64,000 bases of DNA from Streptomyces ochraceiscleroticus (GTDB taxonomy: Bacteria > Actinomycetota > Actinomycetes > Streptomycetales > Streptomycetaceae), in the NCBI RefSeq assembly GCF_000720485.1, contig NZ_JOAX01000026.1, positions 1 through 64,000 of the forward strand, written 5' to 3'. The translations under genes were made by a program, and so were the position numbers. This document shows positions 34,436 through 42,975 of the stretch, piece after piece. Under the pieces are notes generated by a model. It was not told the origin of the DNA, did no database searches, and saw nothing but the letters and a program-made list of their open reading frames with translations. Each line of letters opens with the position of its first letter. The stretch's first letter is position 1.

Positions 34436-35716
34436 ATGAGCCAGGACTCCGCTGCCGTACCAGATGCCGCACGCAAGCTCGCCGCCCGACGACGCCGCGA
34501 AGTAGTCGCGGTGCTCCTCTTCAGTGGCGGCCCCATTTTCGAGAGCTCCATTCCGCTCTCAGTATTCGGCATCGACCGCCAGGACGCGGGCGTGCCGAGG
34601 TACCGGTTGCTTGTGTGCGCGGGCGAAGATGCGCCTTTGCGCACGACCGGCGGACTGGAGCTTTCCGCTCCATACGGCCTGGAAGCGATCTCCCGGGCAG
34701 GTACCGTCGTGGTGCCCGCCTGGCGTTCGATCACCCAGGCGCCACCACCTGCCGCGCTGGACGCACTCCGGCGCGCGCACGAAGAAGGAGCCCGCATCGT
34801 CGGGCTGTGCACGGGCGCGTTCGTGCTGGCGGCCGCAGGGCTGCTGGACGGCCGCCCGGCGACCACACACTGGATGTACGCACCGACGCTCGCGAAGCGT
34901 TACCCGTCCGTCCATGTCGATCCACGGGAACTGTTCGTCGACGACGGCGATGTGCTGACGTCGGCGGGCACGGCCGCCGGTATCGACCTGTGCCTCCACA
35001 TCGTGCGGACCGACCACGGCGCCGACGCGGCCAACGCGCTCGCCCGCCGGCTGGTCGTGCCGCCCCGGCGCACCGCGTCGGAGTTGGGGCACCAGCGCTA
35101 TCTCGACAGGTCATTACCAGAGGAGATCGGCGCCGACCCGCTGGCCGAGGTCGTCGCCTGGGCGCTGGAGCACCTCCACGAGCAGTTCGACGTGGAGACG
35201 CTCGCCGCGCGCGCTTACATGAGCCGCCGGACGTTCGACCGCCGGTTCCGCTCACTTACTGGGAGCGCTCCCCTGCAGTGGCTGATCACTCAGCGCGTAC
35301 TGCAGGCACAGCGGCTGCTGGAGACATCCGACTACTCGGTGGACGAGGTGGCGGGCCGCTGCGGCTTCCGCTCCCCCGTCGCGCTGCGTGGTCATTTCCG
35401 GCGGCAGCTGGGGTCCTCCCCGGCGGCCTACCGGGCGGCCTACCGCGCCCGGCGGCCACAGAACGGCACCGGGGAGCCACCAGGGTCCGCGGGCCGTCCC
35501 TCCGAACGGCCGGAGCGCCTGGACCGCACGGGAACCCCGGCGGCCGAGCGCTTCGGGGCCCATGCCCCGGTACCGGGTCAGGGCGCTCCGTTCGGTGCGC
35601 ACGAACCGGGCAAACCGGAGTCGGACGCGTATGCGTCCCGGCTCGGTGAGCCCGCCGTCGGCCGCTCCACCGGACGCCCGGTGCTGCCCAGCCAGCGGGA
35701 GCGCCCCGTAGGGTGA
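34436..35716 (+). CDS. adpA: AdpA, master regulator of development and secondary metabolism
   Basis: The 426-residue AraC/XylS-type regulator has an N-terminal DJ-1/ThiJ-like dimerisation domain (VAVLLFSGGPIFESSIPLSVFGID ... GLCTGAFVLAAAG). The C-terminal DNA-binding domain has two helix-turn-helix motifs (DVETLAARAYMSRRTFDRRFRSLTG and SVDEVAGRCGFRSPVALRGHFRR). Between the domains Leu227 is encoded by TTA (35114-35116), the rare codon read by the bldA tRNA, a hallmark of adpA. The last 80 or so residues are a variable low-complexity tail. orn follows immediately, as in other Streptomyces. It activates hundreds of developmental and antibiotic genes. Confidence 0.97.
   Translation: MSQDSAAVPDAARKLAARRRREVVAVLLFSGGPIFESSIPLSVFGIDRQDAGVPRYRLLVCAGEDAPLRTTGGLELSAPYGLEAISRAGTVVVPAWRSITQAPPPAALDALRRAHEEGARIVGLCTGAFVLAAAGLLDGRPATTHWMYAPTLAKRYPSVHVDPRELFVDDGDVLTSAGTAAGIDLCLHIVRTDHGADAANALARRLVVPPRRTASELGHQRYLDRSLPEEIGADPLAEVVAWALEHLHEQFDVETLAARAYMSRRTFDRRFRSLTGSAPLQWLITQRVLQAQRLLETSDYSVDEVAGRCGFRSPVALRGHFRRQLGSSPAAYRAAYRARRPQNGTGEPPGSAGRPSERPERLDRTGTPAAERFGAHAPVPGQGAPFGAHEPGKPESDAYASRLGEPAVGRSTGRPVLPSQRERPVG
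35114..35116 (+). promoter_or_regulatory. TTA codon (bldA-dependent translation) in adpA
   Basis: In-frame TTA codes for Leu227 (S-L-P-E-E). Known Streptomyces adpA genes carry a TTA at this interdomain position, making AdpA production depend on the bldA leucyl-tRNA. Confidence 0.93.
35709..35714 (+). promoter_or_regulatory. -10 box for a leaderless orn transcript
   Basis: TAGGGT sits across the last codons of adpA and ends seven bases before the orn ATG (35722), so orn can be transcribed without adpA. Confidence 0.5.
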
Positions 35717-35721
35717 GACGC

Positions 35722-36342
35722 ATGAACGATCGCATGGTGTGGATCGACTGCGAGATGACGGGGCTCTCGCTGGCGAACGACGCGCTCATCGAGGTGGCCG
35801 CACTGGTCACCGACTCGGAGCTGAACATCCTGGGCGAGGGGGTGGACATCGTCATCCGTCCCCCCGCCGAGGCCCTGGAGACCATGCCCGAGGTGGTGCG
35901 CGAGATGCACACCTCCTCGGGTCTGCTGGCGGAGCTGGACGGCGGGACGACCCTCGCCGACGCCGAGCGGCAGGTCATGGACTACATCAAGAGTCACGTA
36001 CCGGAGCCGGGCAAGGCCCCGCTGTGCGGCAACTCCGTCGGCACCGACCGCGGCTTCCTGCTGCGCGACATGCCGGAGCTGGAGGACTACCTCCACTACC
36101 GGATCGTCGATGTCTCGTCGGTGAAGGAGCTGGCGCGGCGCTGGTACCCGAGGGCGTACTTCAACAGCCCGGAGAAGAACGGGAACCACCGGGCGCTCGC
36201 CGACATCCGTGAGTCGATCGCGGAGCTGCGGTACTACCGGGAGGCGGTCTTCGTGCCGCAGCCGGGGCCCGACTCCGACACCGCGAAGGCGATCGCGGCC
36301 AAGCACGTCCTGCCTGCTGAGAAGCAGCCGGCAGGAGAGTGA
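35722..36342 (+). CDS. orn: oligoribonuclease
   Basis: The 206-residue DEDDh 3'-5' exonuclease degrades 2-5-nt RNAs and linear diguanylate (pGpG). The metal ligands are in WIDCEMTGL (Asp, Glu), VGTDRGF (Asp) and NHRALADI (His, Asp). It lies directly after adpA, the conserved Streptomyces arrangement. pGpG degradation links it to the cyclic-di-GMP protein encoded at about 55 kb. The ATG at 35722 fits both the family start and the leaderless -10; a GTG at 35713 overlaps the adpA stop. Confidence 0.97.
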   Translation: MNDRMVWIDCEMTGLSLANDALIEVAALVTDSELNILGEGVDIVIRPPAEALETMPEVVREMHTSSGLLAELDGGTTLADAERQVMDYIKSHVPEPGKAPLCGNSVGTDRGFLLRDMPELEDYLHYRIVDVSSVKELARRWYPRAYFNSPEKNGNHRALADIRESIAELRYYREAVFVPQPGPDSDTAKAIAAKHVLPAEKQPAGE

Positions 36343-36346
36343 CGCA

Positions 36347-36382
36347 GCTCGCTCCCGGCTGGGGGGAAAGCCGGGAGCGAGC
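36347..36382. terminator. orn terminator hairpin
   Basis: A perfect 14-bp stem (36347-36360 with 36369-36382) around GGGGGGAA, 5 bp after the orn stop. Confidence 0.85.
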
Positions 36383-36450
36383 ACCCCTTCGGACCCTGTA
36401 CACTTTTCTTCAGCCGGTGGGGAACAAGACACCACACAGCACCGGTCATG

Positions 36451-36526
36451 GTGGGTATAGCTCAGCTGGTAGAGCACCTGGTTGTGGTCCAGGATGTCGC
36501 GGGTTCAAGTCCCGTTACTCACCCCA
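36451..36526 (+). tRNA. tRNA-His (GTG)
   Basis: It folds as a cloverleaf: acceptor GTGGGTA/TACTCAC, anticodon stem CCTGG/CCAGG with loop TTGTGGT (anticodon GTG), and T arm GCGGGTTCAAGTCCCGT. CCA is encoded at 36524-36526. The base before position 1 is G (36450) opposite discriminator C73, the His-specific G-1:C73 pair. TACACT at 36399-36404 could be its -10. Confidence 0.97.
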
Positions 36527-36531
36527 ACGGT

Positions 36532-36565
36532 GAAGGCCCGGTCTGCGGAAGCAGACCGGGCCTTC
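36532..36565. terminator. terminator after tRNA-His
   Basis: A perfect 15-bp stem (36532-36546 with 36551-36565), loop GGAA. It also stands downstream of the minus-strand oxidoreductase gene (stop 36605) and may serve both. Confidence 0.9.
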
Positions 36566-36604
36566 GTCGCGTCCGGGGCCGGTGTGCCCAGTGGCCGACC
36601 GTCC

Positions 36605-37255
36605 TCAGTAGCCGACGGTGAAGCGCTCGCCGATGTGGCGGGGCTGCTCGATCTCGTCGAGGAGGGCGACCGCGTAGTCCTCGGTGGATATCCGGCTGGT
36701 GCCGTCCGCCGCGGCGACCAGGTCGTCGGTGGCGGTGCGGTAGCTGCCCGTACGGGTGCCGGGTTCGATCAGGGCCGCCGGGCTGAGGCTGGTCCAGCGC
36801 ACGTCGGTGACGGTGCGGAAGTAGTCCAGCGCGTCGCCGTGCGCGTGCATGATCTGCAGCAGGAACTCCGGCAGCCCGTCCGCGTCCCAGACCTGCTTGC
36901 CGTCGGGCGTGCGCAGCGACCCGGCGCCGCCGACCGCGATCAGCCGCGGCGCTTCGCTGCCCAGCTTCCGCAGGCCGGCCACCAGGGACTCGGCCGAGGG
37001 CTTGATGGTGGCGAGGTGGCCGGGCCCGTCGCCGCCGCCGACCGCGCTGATCAGTACGTCCTGGCCCTCGGCGGCCGCGGCCACGGCGGCCGGGTCCAGG
37101 ACGTCGCCGGTGGTCACGGCGAGCTTCGGGTGGCTCTTGGTGATCTTCGCGGGGTCCCGGACCACCGCGGTGACCTCGTGGCCGCGCTCCAGGGCCTCGT
37201 CGAGGACACGGCCGCCGATGGTGCCGTTGGCGCCGAACAGAGCGATCTTGGACAT
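36605..37255 (-). CDS. NAD(P)-binding oxidoreductase (NmrA/atypical SDR type)
   Basis: The 216-residue Rossmann protein has the glycine motif GANGTIGG at the N-terminus (ALFGANGTIGGRVLDEALERGHEVTAVVRD). It belongs to the atypical short-chain dehydrogenase or NmrA-like group, which includes reductases and redox sensors. GGAG lies five bases before the ATG at 37255. It is divergent from an AraC regulator with a 119-bp gap; this pairing suggests the regulator controls it. Confidence 0.9.
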   Translation of the reverse strand: MSKIALFGANGTIGGRVLDEALERGHEVTAVVRDPAKITKSHPKLAVTTGDVLDPAAVAAAAEGQDVLISAVGGGDGPGHLATIKPSAESLVAGLRKLGSEAPRLIAVGGAGSLRTPDGKQVWDADGLPEFLLQIMHAHGDALDYFRTVTDVRWTSLSPAALIEPGTRTGSYRTATDDLVAAADGTSRISTEDYAVALLDEIEQPRHIGERFTVGY

Positions 37256-37374
37256 GGGTACTCCAGGTGAGGGTTTCCGTTTTCCGTCATCCTTCGCGGT
37301 GACGTCTTCTACGCTAGGGGTGGTATCCGGGCATTCCGGGGTAAGTGCGCGACGAGCGATGGTGAAAAGACGAC

Positions 37375-38265
37375 ATGCAGGGCAGTGAACGTGCGGAGAG
37401 CATTCCGGAGGTGCAGTTCTCGGCGCCGGCCGGGCGGCCCGCGGGCGTGGAGGTCATGACGCTCGCCGAGCTGCGCGCGCGGGCGGATGCCTGCGCACTG
37501 GCCGTCCCACACCGCCCCGGCTTCCACCACCTCCTCGCGCTGGACGCGGGCCGGCTGTCGCACACCGTCGACTTCCGCCGGTACGAGCTGGCGCCGGGCG
37601 ACTGGCTGTGGGTGCGGCCGGGCCAGGTGCAGCACTTCGGGGACCTGGCGGGCGCGCAGGGCGTCCTCGTGCTCTTCGAGTCCCGCTTCCTCGACCCGGC
37701 GACGGCCACCGCGGCACGCCTGGAGGACTGGTACGGCCCGGCCGTGCGCCATCCGGAGGACGCGGCCGGGGAAGCCGCGCGGGCGGCCCTGGACCATCTG
37801 CACCGCGAGTTCGGTGCGCTGTCCGGGCTGCCACTGGAGGCGCACCTGGAGGTGCTGCGGCATCTGCTGTCGGTACTGGTGCTGCGCGCCGCGCATCTGG
37901 TGCGGGACGCGGCGGAGGACGCCGGCGACTGCGCGGCGACGGCGACGTTCCTGCGCTTCCGGGACGCCGTCGAGCGGGACTTCGCGGTCAGCCGCCGGGT
38001 CGCCGACTACGCCCGGGCGCTGGGCTATTCGCCGCGTACGCTCTCCCGCGCGACGGAGGCCGCCGCCGGGACCGGCGCGAAGGAGTTCATCGACCGCAGG
38101 GTGGTGCTGGAGGCCAAGCGGCTGCTCGCGCACGGCGATCTCCCGGCCGCCCGGATCGCCCGCCGCCTCGGCTTCGAGGACGCGACGAACTTCAGCAAGT
38201 ACTTCCTGCACCGGGCGGGCGTCACGCCGATCGCCTTCCGCGAGAGCGTGCGCGGCGGGACGTGA
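37375..38265 (+). CDS. AraC family transcriptional regulator
   Basis: The 296-residue protein has an N-terminal cupin-like sensing region (ELAPGDWLWVRPGQVQHFGD) and a C-terminal AraC DNA-binding domain (YARALGYSPRTLSRATEAAAGTGAKEFIDRRVVLEAKRLLAHGDLPAARIARRLGFEDATNFSKYFLHRAGVTP). It probably regulates the divergent oxidoreductase gene. The ATG at 37375 has GAAAAG upstream. Confidence 0.92.
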   Translation: MQGSERAESIPEVQFSAPAGRPAGVEVMTLAELRARADACALAVPHRPGFHHLLALDAGRLSHTVDFRRYELAPGDWLWVRPGQVQHFGDLAGAQGVLVLFESRFLDPATATAARLEDWYGPAVRHPEDAAGEAARAALDHLHREFGALSGLPLEAHLEVLRHLLSVLVLRAAHLVRDAAEDAGDCAATATFLRFRDAVERDFAVSRRVADYARALGYSPRTLSRATEAAAGTGAKEFIDRRVVLEAKRLLAHGDLPAARIARRLGFEDATNFSKYFLHRAGVTPIAFRESVRGGT

Positions 38266-38306
38266 CGGCGGGTCAGGTACCGGCTGTCAGGGTCGGACAC
38301 CGGCTC

Positions 38307-39344
38307 TCAGGAGGACTCGCGTACGACCAGTTCCGTCGGCAGGACCAGCTGCGGGCGCTCGCGGGAGCGTTCGGCGATCTCCTCGATCAGTACCCGGGCC
38401 ATCGCCCGGCCCATCTCCTCGATCGGCTGCCGCACACTGCTCAGCGGCGGGTCCAGATGGCGCGCGACGACCGAGTCGTCGAACCCGACCAGCGCCACGT
38501 CCTCCGGGACCCGGCGCCCGCGTTCCCGCAGTACCGCCAGCGCCCCGGCCGCCATCACGTCCGAGGCCGCGAAGACCGCGTCCACGTCCGGGCGGCGATC
38601 CAGCAGCGCGGCCATCGCCCGCCGCCCGCCGTCCTCGGTGAAGTCCGCCGGGACGATCAGCGCCTCGTCCGGGTCGCGCCCGGCGTCCTCCAGCGCCTGC
38701 CGGTAGCCGGCCAGCCGGCACTGCGCCGCGTACATGTCCGGCGGCCCGGCGATCGTGGCGATCGTCCGCCGGCCGCGTTCCAAGAGGTGCCGCGCCGCGG
38801 CCCGGGCCCCGCCGGTGTTGTCGGAGTCGACGTACGGCACGGTCTCCCGGGCGGAGCGGCGGCCGCTGAGCACCGCAGGCAGCTCCAGCCGGGACAGCAG
38901 GTCGGGCAGCGGGTCGTCCGCGTGCACGGAGACCAGCAGCACGCCGTCCACACGGTGCGCGGAGAGGTACTGGCCCAGCCGCTCCCGCTCCTTGGGCGTG
39001 CGGACCAGGATCAGCAGGAGCTGGAGGTCGGTGTCGGCGAGGCCGGCGCCGACCCCGCGGATGATCCCGGAGAAGTACGGCTCGGCGAACAGCCGGGTCT
39101 CCGGCTCCGGGATGACGAGCGCGACGGAGTCGGTCCGGTCGGCGGCCAGCGCGCGGGCCGCACCGTGCGGTACGTACTGCAGCTCGGCGATGGCGCGCTC
39201 GACGGCGGCGCGCGTGCGGGGGCTCACCCGGGGCGAGCCGTTGACGACCCGGGAGACGGTGCCCCGGCCGACGCCGGCCCGCGCCGCCACCTCCTCGAGC
39301 GTGGGGCGTCCGCCGCGCCGACCACCGCGCCCTGCCGCTGCCAT
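38307..39344 (-). CDS. LacI family transcriptional regulator
   Basis: The 345-residue LacI/GalR repressor has an N-terminal helix-turn-helix and hinge (PTLEEVAARAGVGRGTVSRVVNGSPRVSPRTRAAVERAIAELQYVPHGAARALA) and a periplasmic-binding-like sugar domain. GGAGG lies five bases before the ATG at 39344. Its target is not clear: the chitinase gene upstream on the same strand reads toward it, and no sugar transporter is adjacent. Confidence 0.93.
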   Translation of the reverse strand: MAAAGRGGRRGGRPTLEEVAARAGVGRGTVSRVVNGSPRVSPRTRAAVERAIAELQYVPHGAARALAADRTDSVALVIPEPETRLFAEPYFSGIIRGVGAGLADTDLQLLLILVRTPKERERLGQYLSAHRVDGVLLVSVHADDPLPDLLSRLELPAVLSGRRSARETVPYVDSDNTGGARAAARHLLERGRRTIATIAGPPDMYAAQCRLAGYRQALEDAGRDPDEALIVPADFTEDGGRRAMAALLDRRPDVDAVFAASDVMAAGALAVLRERGRRVPEDVALVGFDDSVVARHLDPPLSSVRQPIEEMGRAMARVLIEEIAERSRERPQLVLPTELVVRESS

Positions 39345-39451
39345 GGCTGCCTCCGGACTCCCGGCCGAATGTATACGGCCATTACACAGCGGAACGCGGC
39401 GGAACGGCAGAAAGCGGCGCCAGGTCGGTGCGGTGCGGAACAAGCGGAAGC

Positions 39452-39495
39452 GCGGGGCGCAGCGGCTGTGGGGGTGGGTGTCCGCTGCGCCCCGC
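39452..39495. terminator. chitinase gene terminator hairpin
   Basis: A 14-bp perfect stem (39452-39465 with 39482-39495) with a 16-base loop, 20 bp beyond the chitinase stop on the minus strand. Confidence 0.75.
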
Positions 39496-39514
39496 CGGTG
39501 GGGGGTGGTCCGGG

Positions 39515-40558
39515 TCAGCCCTGGTACGCGCCGAGGGCCTTGGTGAAGTCCAGCGGCTGCTGGTCGATGGAGCTGCAGGTCGGCTGGGCGGTGCCGGAGG
39601 AGCCGCCGTCGCACGCCTTGTCGCGGGTGGCGGACCACATGGACAGCCAGCCGAGGTGCTCGGTGGCGGCGAAGTCCGCCAGCTCCTTGGCGTCGTCCTG
39701 CGTGAAGACCTCGGTCGCCACGTCGTTGACGCCGATCATCGGGGTCACGGCGACCGCCTTCCAGGCGTCCGCTTCGCTCAGCCCGAGGGCGTCCTTGACC
39801 TGCTTCTGGGTGGCGGTGGCGGCCTGGATCGCGTACTTCCCCATGTCGCCGTCGTACGAGGCCCCGTAGTCCATCGCCATGATGTTGACGGCGGAGATCT
39901 TCACCCCGTTCTTCTTGGCGTCGGCGAGGAGGCCCACGCCGTCCTGGGTCAGCCCCTCGGGCATGACGGGGAGGGTGAAGGAGACGTCCAGGTCCGGGTG
40001 GTCCTTCTGGAGCTTGGCGATGGCCTGCGCGCGGCGGGTGTTGGCCTCGGCGTTCGGCAGCGCGCCGCCCTCGATGTCGAAGTCGGCCTTCTTCAGGTCG
40101 TAGGCGTCGACGACCTTGCCGTACGCGGCGGCCAGTTCGTCCGCCGAGCCGCAGGCGAGCCCCAGCTCGGAGCCGGCCGCGCCGCCGAACGAGACGCGTA
40201 CGTCGCCGCCTTCGGCGCGCAGCTTCGGTATCTGCTGCGCGACCGGATCACCGTCCAGCGCGCCGGTGCCGCCCCACTTGGGGTCGCAGCCGCCGCCGGA
40301 GGTGATGAAGGCGAGGTTGAACGTCTTCACTCCGGTCTTCTTCGCCGTGTCCACCAGGTCGTACGCGGGGCTGAGCGAGGTGTCGACGTACGGGGCGAAC
40401 GCGCCGCCCGCCGCGGCCGGTTCGGCCGGGCCCGCCTTGCTCGCCTGGGCCGCGCCGGCGAGGGCGAACGCGCCGCCCGCGGCGAGCGCGGCGGCGGCGC
40501 CCGCGCCGATCAGCTTGGCCGTGCGGCTCGTACGGCGGCGGTGTGCCGGAGAAGTCAT
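39515..40558 (-). CDS. secreted GH18 chitinase
   Basis: The 347-residue exported enzyme has signal peptide RTAKLIGAGAAAALAAGGAFALAGAAQA. A compact GH18 barrel follows with the catalytic motif DFDIEGG (Glu as proton donor), FAPYVDTSLSPAYDL at strand 1 and MAMDYGA near the centre. There is no separate chitin-binding domain. It should hydrolyse chitin and feed the hexosaminidase at 28.5 kb. No DasR-like site was seen upstream. The ATG at 40558 begins just before the signal peptide. Confidence 0.92.
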   Translation of the reverse strand: MTSPAHRRRTSRTAKLIGAGAAAALAAGGAFALAGAAQASKAGPAEPAAAGGAFAPYVDTSLSPAYDLVDTAKKTGVKTFNLAFITSGGGCDPKWGGTGALDGDPVAQQIPKLRAEGGDVRVSFGGAAGSELGLACGSADELAAAYGKVVDAYDLKKADFDIEGGALPNAEANTRRAQAIAKLQKDHPDLDVSFTLPVMPEGLTQDGVGLLADAKKNGVKISAVNIMAMDYGASYDGDMGKYAIQAATATQKQVKDALGLSEADAWKAVAVTPMIGVNDVATEVFTQDDAKELADFAATEHLGWLSMWSATRDKACDGGSSGTAQPTCSSIDQQPLDFTKALGAYQG

Positions 40559-40723
40559 CTGCTGCCTGCCTGTTGTCTCGTGGGGCCCGTGGGGGGACAT
40601 CCCGTGGGGGGGTGACGTCCCGCACGCTAGCGAGCGGGAAACGGACAATCGGTAGGTTCCGCGCGCCGGGCAGCGGACTTATGACCCGCTTAAGGAACGG
40701 AAAGGGACGGGTTAAGCGGAGGC

Positions 40724-42139
40724 TCAGCGCCGCGCTCTGAAGCGCCGCGCTCCGGGCATCCGGCGACGGATCCGGCCCAGCCGGCGCCGGGCCCGGTGGC
40801 GGCGGCCCGCCGTCCGACCGCGCCGGCCGTCCAGGGCGAGCCAGATGCGTACCTCGGTACCGCCCAGGACGGACCGGCCGATCCGGACGTCGCCGCCGGT
40901 GGACTCCGCGAGGCGGCGGGCGATGTCCAGGCCCAGCCCGGTCGAGCCGTCGCCGCCGTGGCCGTGGCCGCGCCGCAGCGCGGCGGCCGGGTCGGCGATG
41001 CCGGGCCCCGCGTCCGACACCAGGACGATCACCGCGTCCTCGGCGTGGTGCACGTCCACGGCGAACGCGGTGCCCTCGGGGGTGTGCCGGAAGACGTTGC
41101 CGAGCAGCGCGTCCAGCGCGGCGGCCAGCTCGGGGCGCGCGACGGGGACGCGTACGGGACGGTCCGCGCCCGCCACTCGTACCGTGCGCCCCTCGTCCTC
41201 CGCGAGCGCCGACCAGAAGCCCATCCGCTCCCGGATCACCTCGGCGGCGTCGCACCCGGCCGCCGCGGCCACCTGCTGGGGCAGCGCCTGCTGCTCACGC
41301 GCGGTCCGGATGATCTGGTCGACCTCGCGCTCCAACTGGGCGACGGCGGCGCGGGTGTGCTCGGCGGCCGGGCCGTCGCCGAGCGAGGCCGCGTTCAGGC
41401 GGAGCACGGTCAGCGGCGTACGGAGCCTGTGCGAGAGGTCGGCGGCCAGCTCGCGTTCATTGGCGAGGAGCTGGACGACCTGGTCGGCCATGGAGTTGAA
41501 GGCCACGGCGGCCGAGCGCAGCTCCTTGGGGCCGTCCTCCAGGACCCGTACGCCCAGCTTGCCGTCGCCCAGGTCATGCGCCGCGCCCGCGAGCCGCTCG
41601 GCGGGCCGCACCATCCGGGTACCGAGCCGGTCGGCGACCGCCACCGAGCCGACGATCAGCGCGAGGCCGACGCCGGCGAGCAGGACCCAGGACGTCGTGA
41701 CGCCGTTGGTGACCGCCGCTTCCGGGACGAAGACCTCGACCACGGCGGTGCCCGAGGCGACCGCGGTGGGCTGGAGCAGCGAGGAGCCGCCGCGGACGGT
41801 GGCGACGGACGCGCGACCGTACCGGGCGGCCCGCGCGACCTCCGCTGCCGCCGCCCGGCCCGCGCCGATCACCGCGGGCGCGCCGCCCCGGCCCGTCGGC
41901 GGTACGTGGACGCCGAGCTGGCCGCCGGGCCCGGTCTCGGCGCTGGCGACCGCGCGGGTCAGCTCCGCGCGGTCGGTGGTGATGGCGAGTACCGGGCCGA
42001 TCGCGGCTGCCTGCCGCTCGGCGTTGGCGAACGCGCGATCCCGGGCCAGCTCCTTGACGACCATGCCGAGCGGGACGGCGAACGCGATCACCACCATGGC
42101 CGTGACCGCGAGCGCGACCTTGACCAGCGCCCATCTCAC
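40724..42139 (-). CDS. two-component sensor histidine kinase
   Basis: The 471-residue membrane kinase has two transmembrane helices (VKVALAVTAMVVIAFAVPLGMV and SWVLLAGVGLALIVGSVAVA) flanking an extracellular domain of about 130 residues. A HAMP domain follows, then the H-box DLSHRLRTPLTVLRLN, N-box NVFRHTPEGT and G-boxes SDAGPGIAD and STGLGLDIARRLAE. The C-terminus is very Arg-rich. GTG at 42139 overlaps the response-regulator stop (GTGA), showing translational coupling. The signal is unknown. Confidence 0.95.
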   Translation of the reverse strand: MRWALVKVALAVTAMVVIAFAVPLGMVVKELARDRAFANAERQAAAIGPVLAITTDRAELTRAVASAETGPGGQLGVHVPPTGRGGAPAVIGAGRAAAAEVARAARYGRASVATVRGGSSLLQPTAVASGTAVVEVFVPEAAVTNGVTTSWVLLAGVGLALIVGSVAVADRLGTRMVRPAERLAGAAHDLGDGKLGVRVLEDGPKELRSAAVAFNSMADQVVQLLANERELAADLSHRLRTPLTVLRLNAASLGDGPAAEHTRAAVAQLEREVDQIIRTAREQQALPQQVAAAAGCDAAEVIRERMGFWSALAEDEGRTVRVAGADRPVRVPVARPELAAALDALLGNVFRHTPEGTAFAVDVHHAEDAVIVLVSDAGPGIADPAAALRRGHGHGGDGSTGLGLDIARRLAESTGGDVRIGRSVLGGTEVRIWLALDGRRGRTAGRRHRARRRLGRIRRRMPGARRFRARR

Positions 42140-42840
42140 GGCCGGGGCCCGGCCTGCGGCGGCTCCAGCTTGACGCCGACGCCGCGCAGCGTGTGCAGGT
42201 AGCGAGGGCTGGCGGCGGTCTCGCCCAGTTTGCGGCGCAGCCAGGACAGGTGGACGTCGATGGTCTGGTCGTCGCCGTAGGACTGCTGCCACACCTCGGC
42301 GAGCAGCTCCTTGCGGGCCACGACCACGCCGGGGCGGCCCGCCAGGAACGCCAGCAGGTCGAACTCGCGGCGGGTCAGGTCCAGCGGCGCGCCGTCCAGG
42401 TCGGCCCGGCGGCGCAGCGGGTCGACGGTCAGGCCGCCGACCTGGAGTACCCGGGAGGGCGGCGGCCCGCCTGCGGACCCGTGAGCGCGGCGCAGTACGG
42501 CGGCCATCCGGGCGGACAGGTGCTCCACGGAGAACGGCTTGGTGAGGTAGTCGTCGGCGCCATCGTTGAGCAATCGGACGATCTCCGCCTCGTCGTCGCG
42601 CGCTGTGGCGACGATCACGGGGACATCGGTGATGCCGCGCAGCATCTTCAGCGCCTCGCGCCCGTCCAGGTCGGGCAGCCCGAGGTCCAGGACGACCACA
42701 TCGAAGCCGACCTGGGCCACCTCGCGCAGCGCCTCCAGGGCGGTGCCGACGCTGCGCACGGTGTGTGCGGCGTCGGACAGATGCCGGATGAGGGCCGAGC
42801 GTACGAACTGGTCGTCCTCGACCACAAGCACACGAGCCAT
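42136..42840 (-). CDS. OmpR-family response regulator
   Basis: The 234-residue regulator has a receiver domain (LVVEDDQFVRSALIRHL; phospho-Asp in VVVLDLGLPDLDG; Lys in DYLTKPF) and a winged-helix output domain (PLDLTRREFDLLAFLAGRPGVVVARKELLAEVW ... IDVHLSWLRRKLGE). It is the first gene of the pair with the kinase. TACGGT seven bases before the ATG at 42840 suggests leaderless transcription. It is divergent from a secreted-protein gene that it may control. Confidence 0.95.
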   Translation of the reverse strand: MARVLVVEDDQFVRSALIRHLSDAAHTVRSVGTALEALREVAQVGFDVVVLDLGLPDLDGREALKMLRGITDVPVIVATARDDEAEIVRLLNDGADDYLTKPFSVEHLSARMAAVLRRAHGSAGGPPPSRVLQVGGLTVDPLRRRADLDGAPLDLTRREFDLLAFLAGRPGVVVARKELLAEVWQQSYGDDQTIDVHLSWLRRKLGETAASPRYLHTLRGVGVKLEPPQAGPRP

Positions 42841-42975
42841 GGGCGGCACCGTACGCCATTCGAGTGCATTTCTTGACCGGCCATTGACGATCGTCGTCCG
42901 TTTCGCAGGGCCCTGCCGTCCGTTTCGCGCGGCCCTGCGGCGGAGCGTCGTGCGCGGCACCCGGGGTGGTGCAGT

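Noticed and set aside
38500..39500. LacI regulator paired with the chitinase as one operon
   Set aside because: A hairpin at 39452-39495 separates them and the LacI gene has its own good ribosome-binding site.
40548..40720. DasR site before the chitinase gene
   Set aside because: No TGGTCTAGACCA-like sequence is present.
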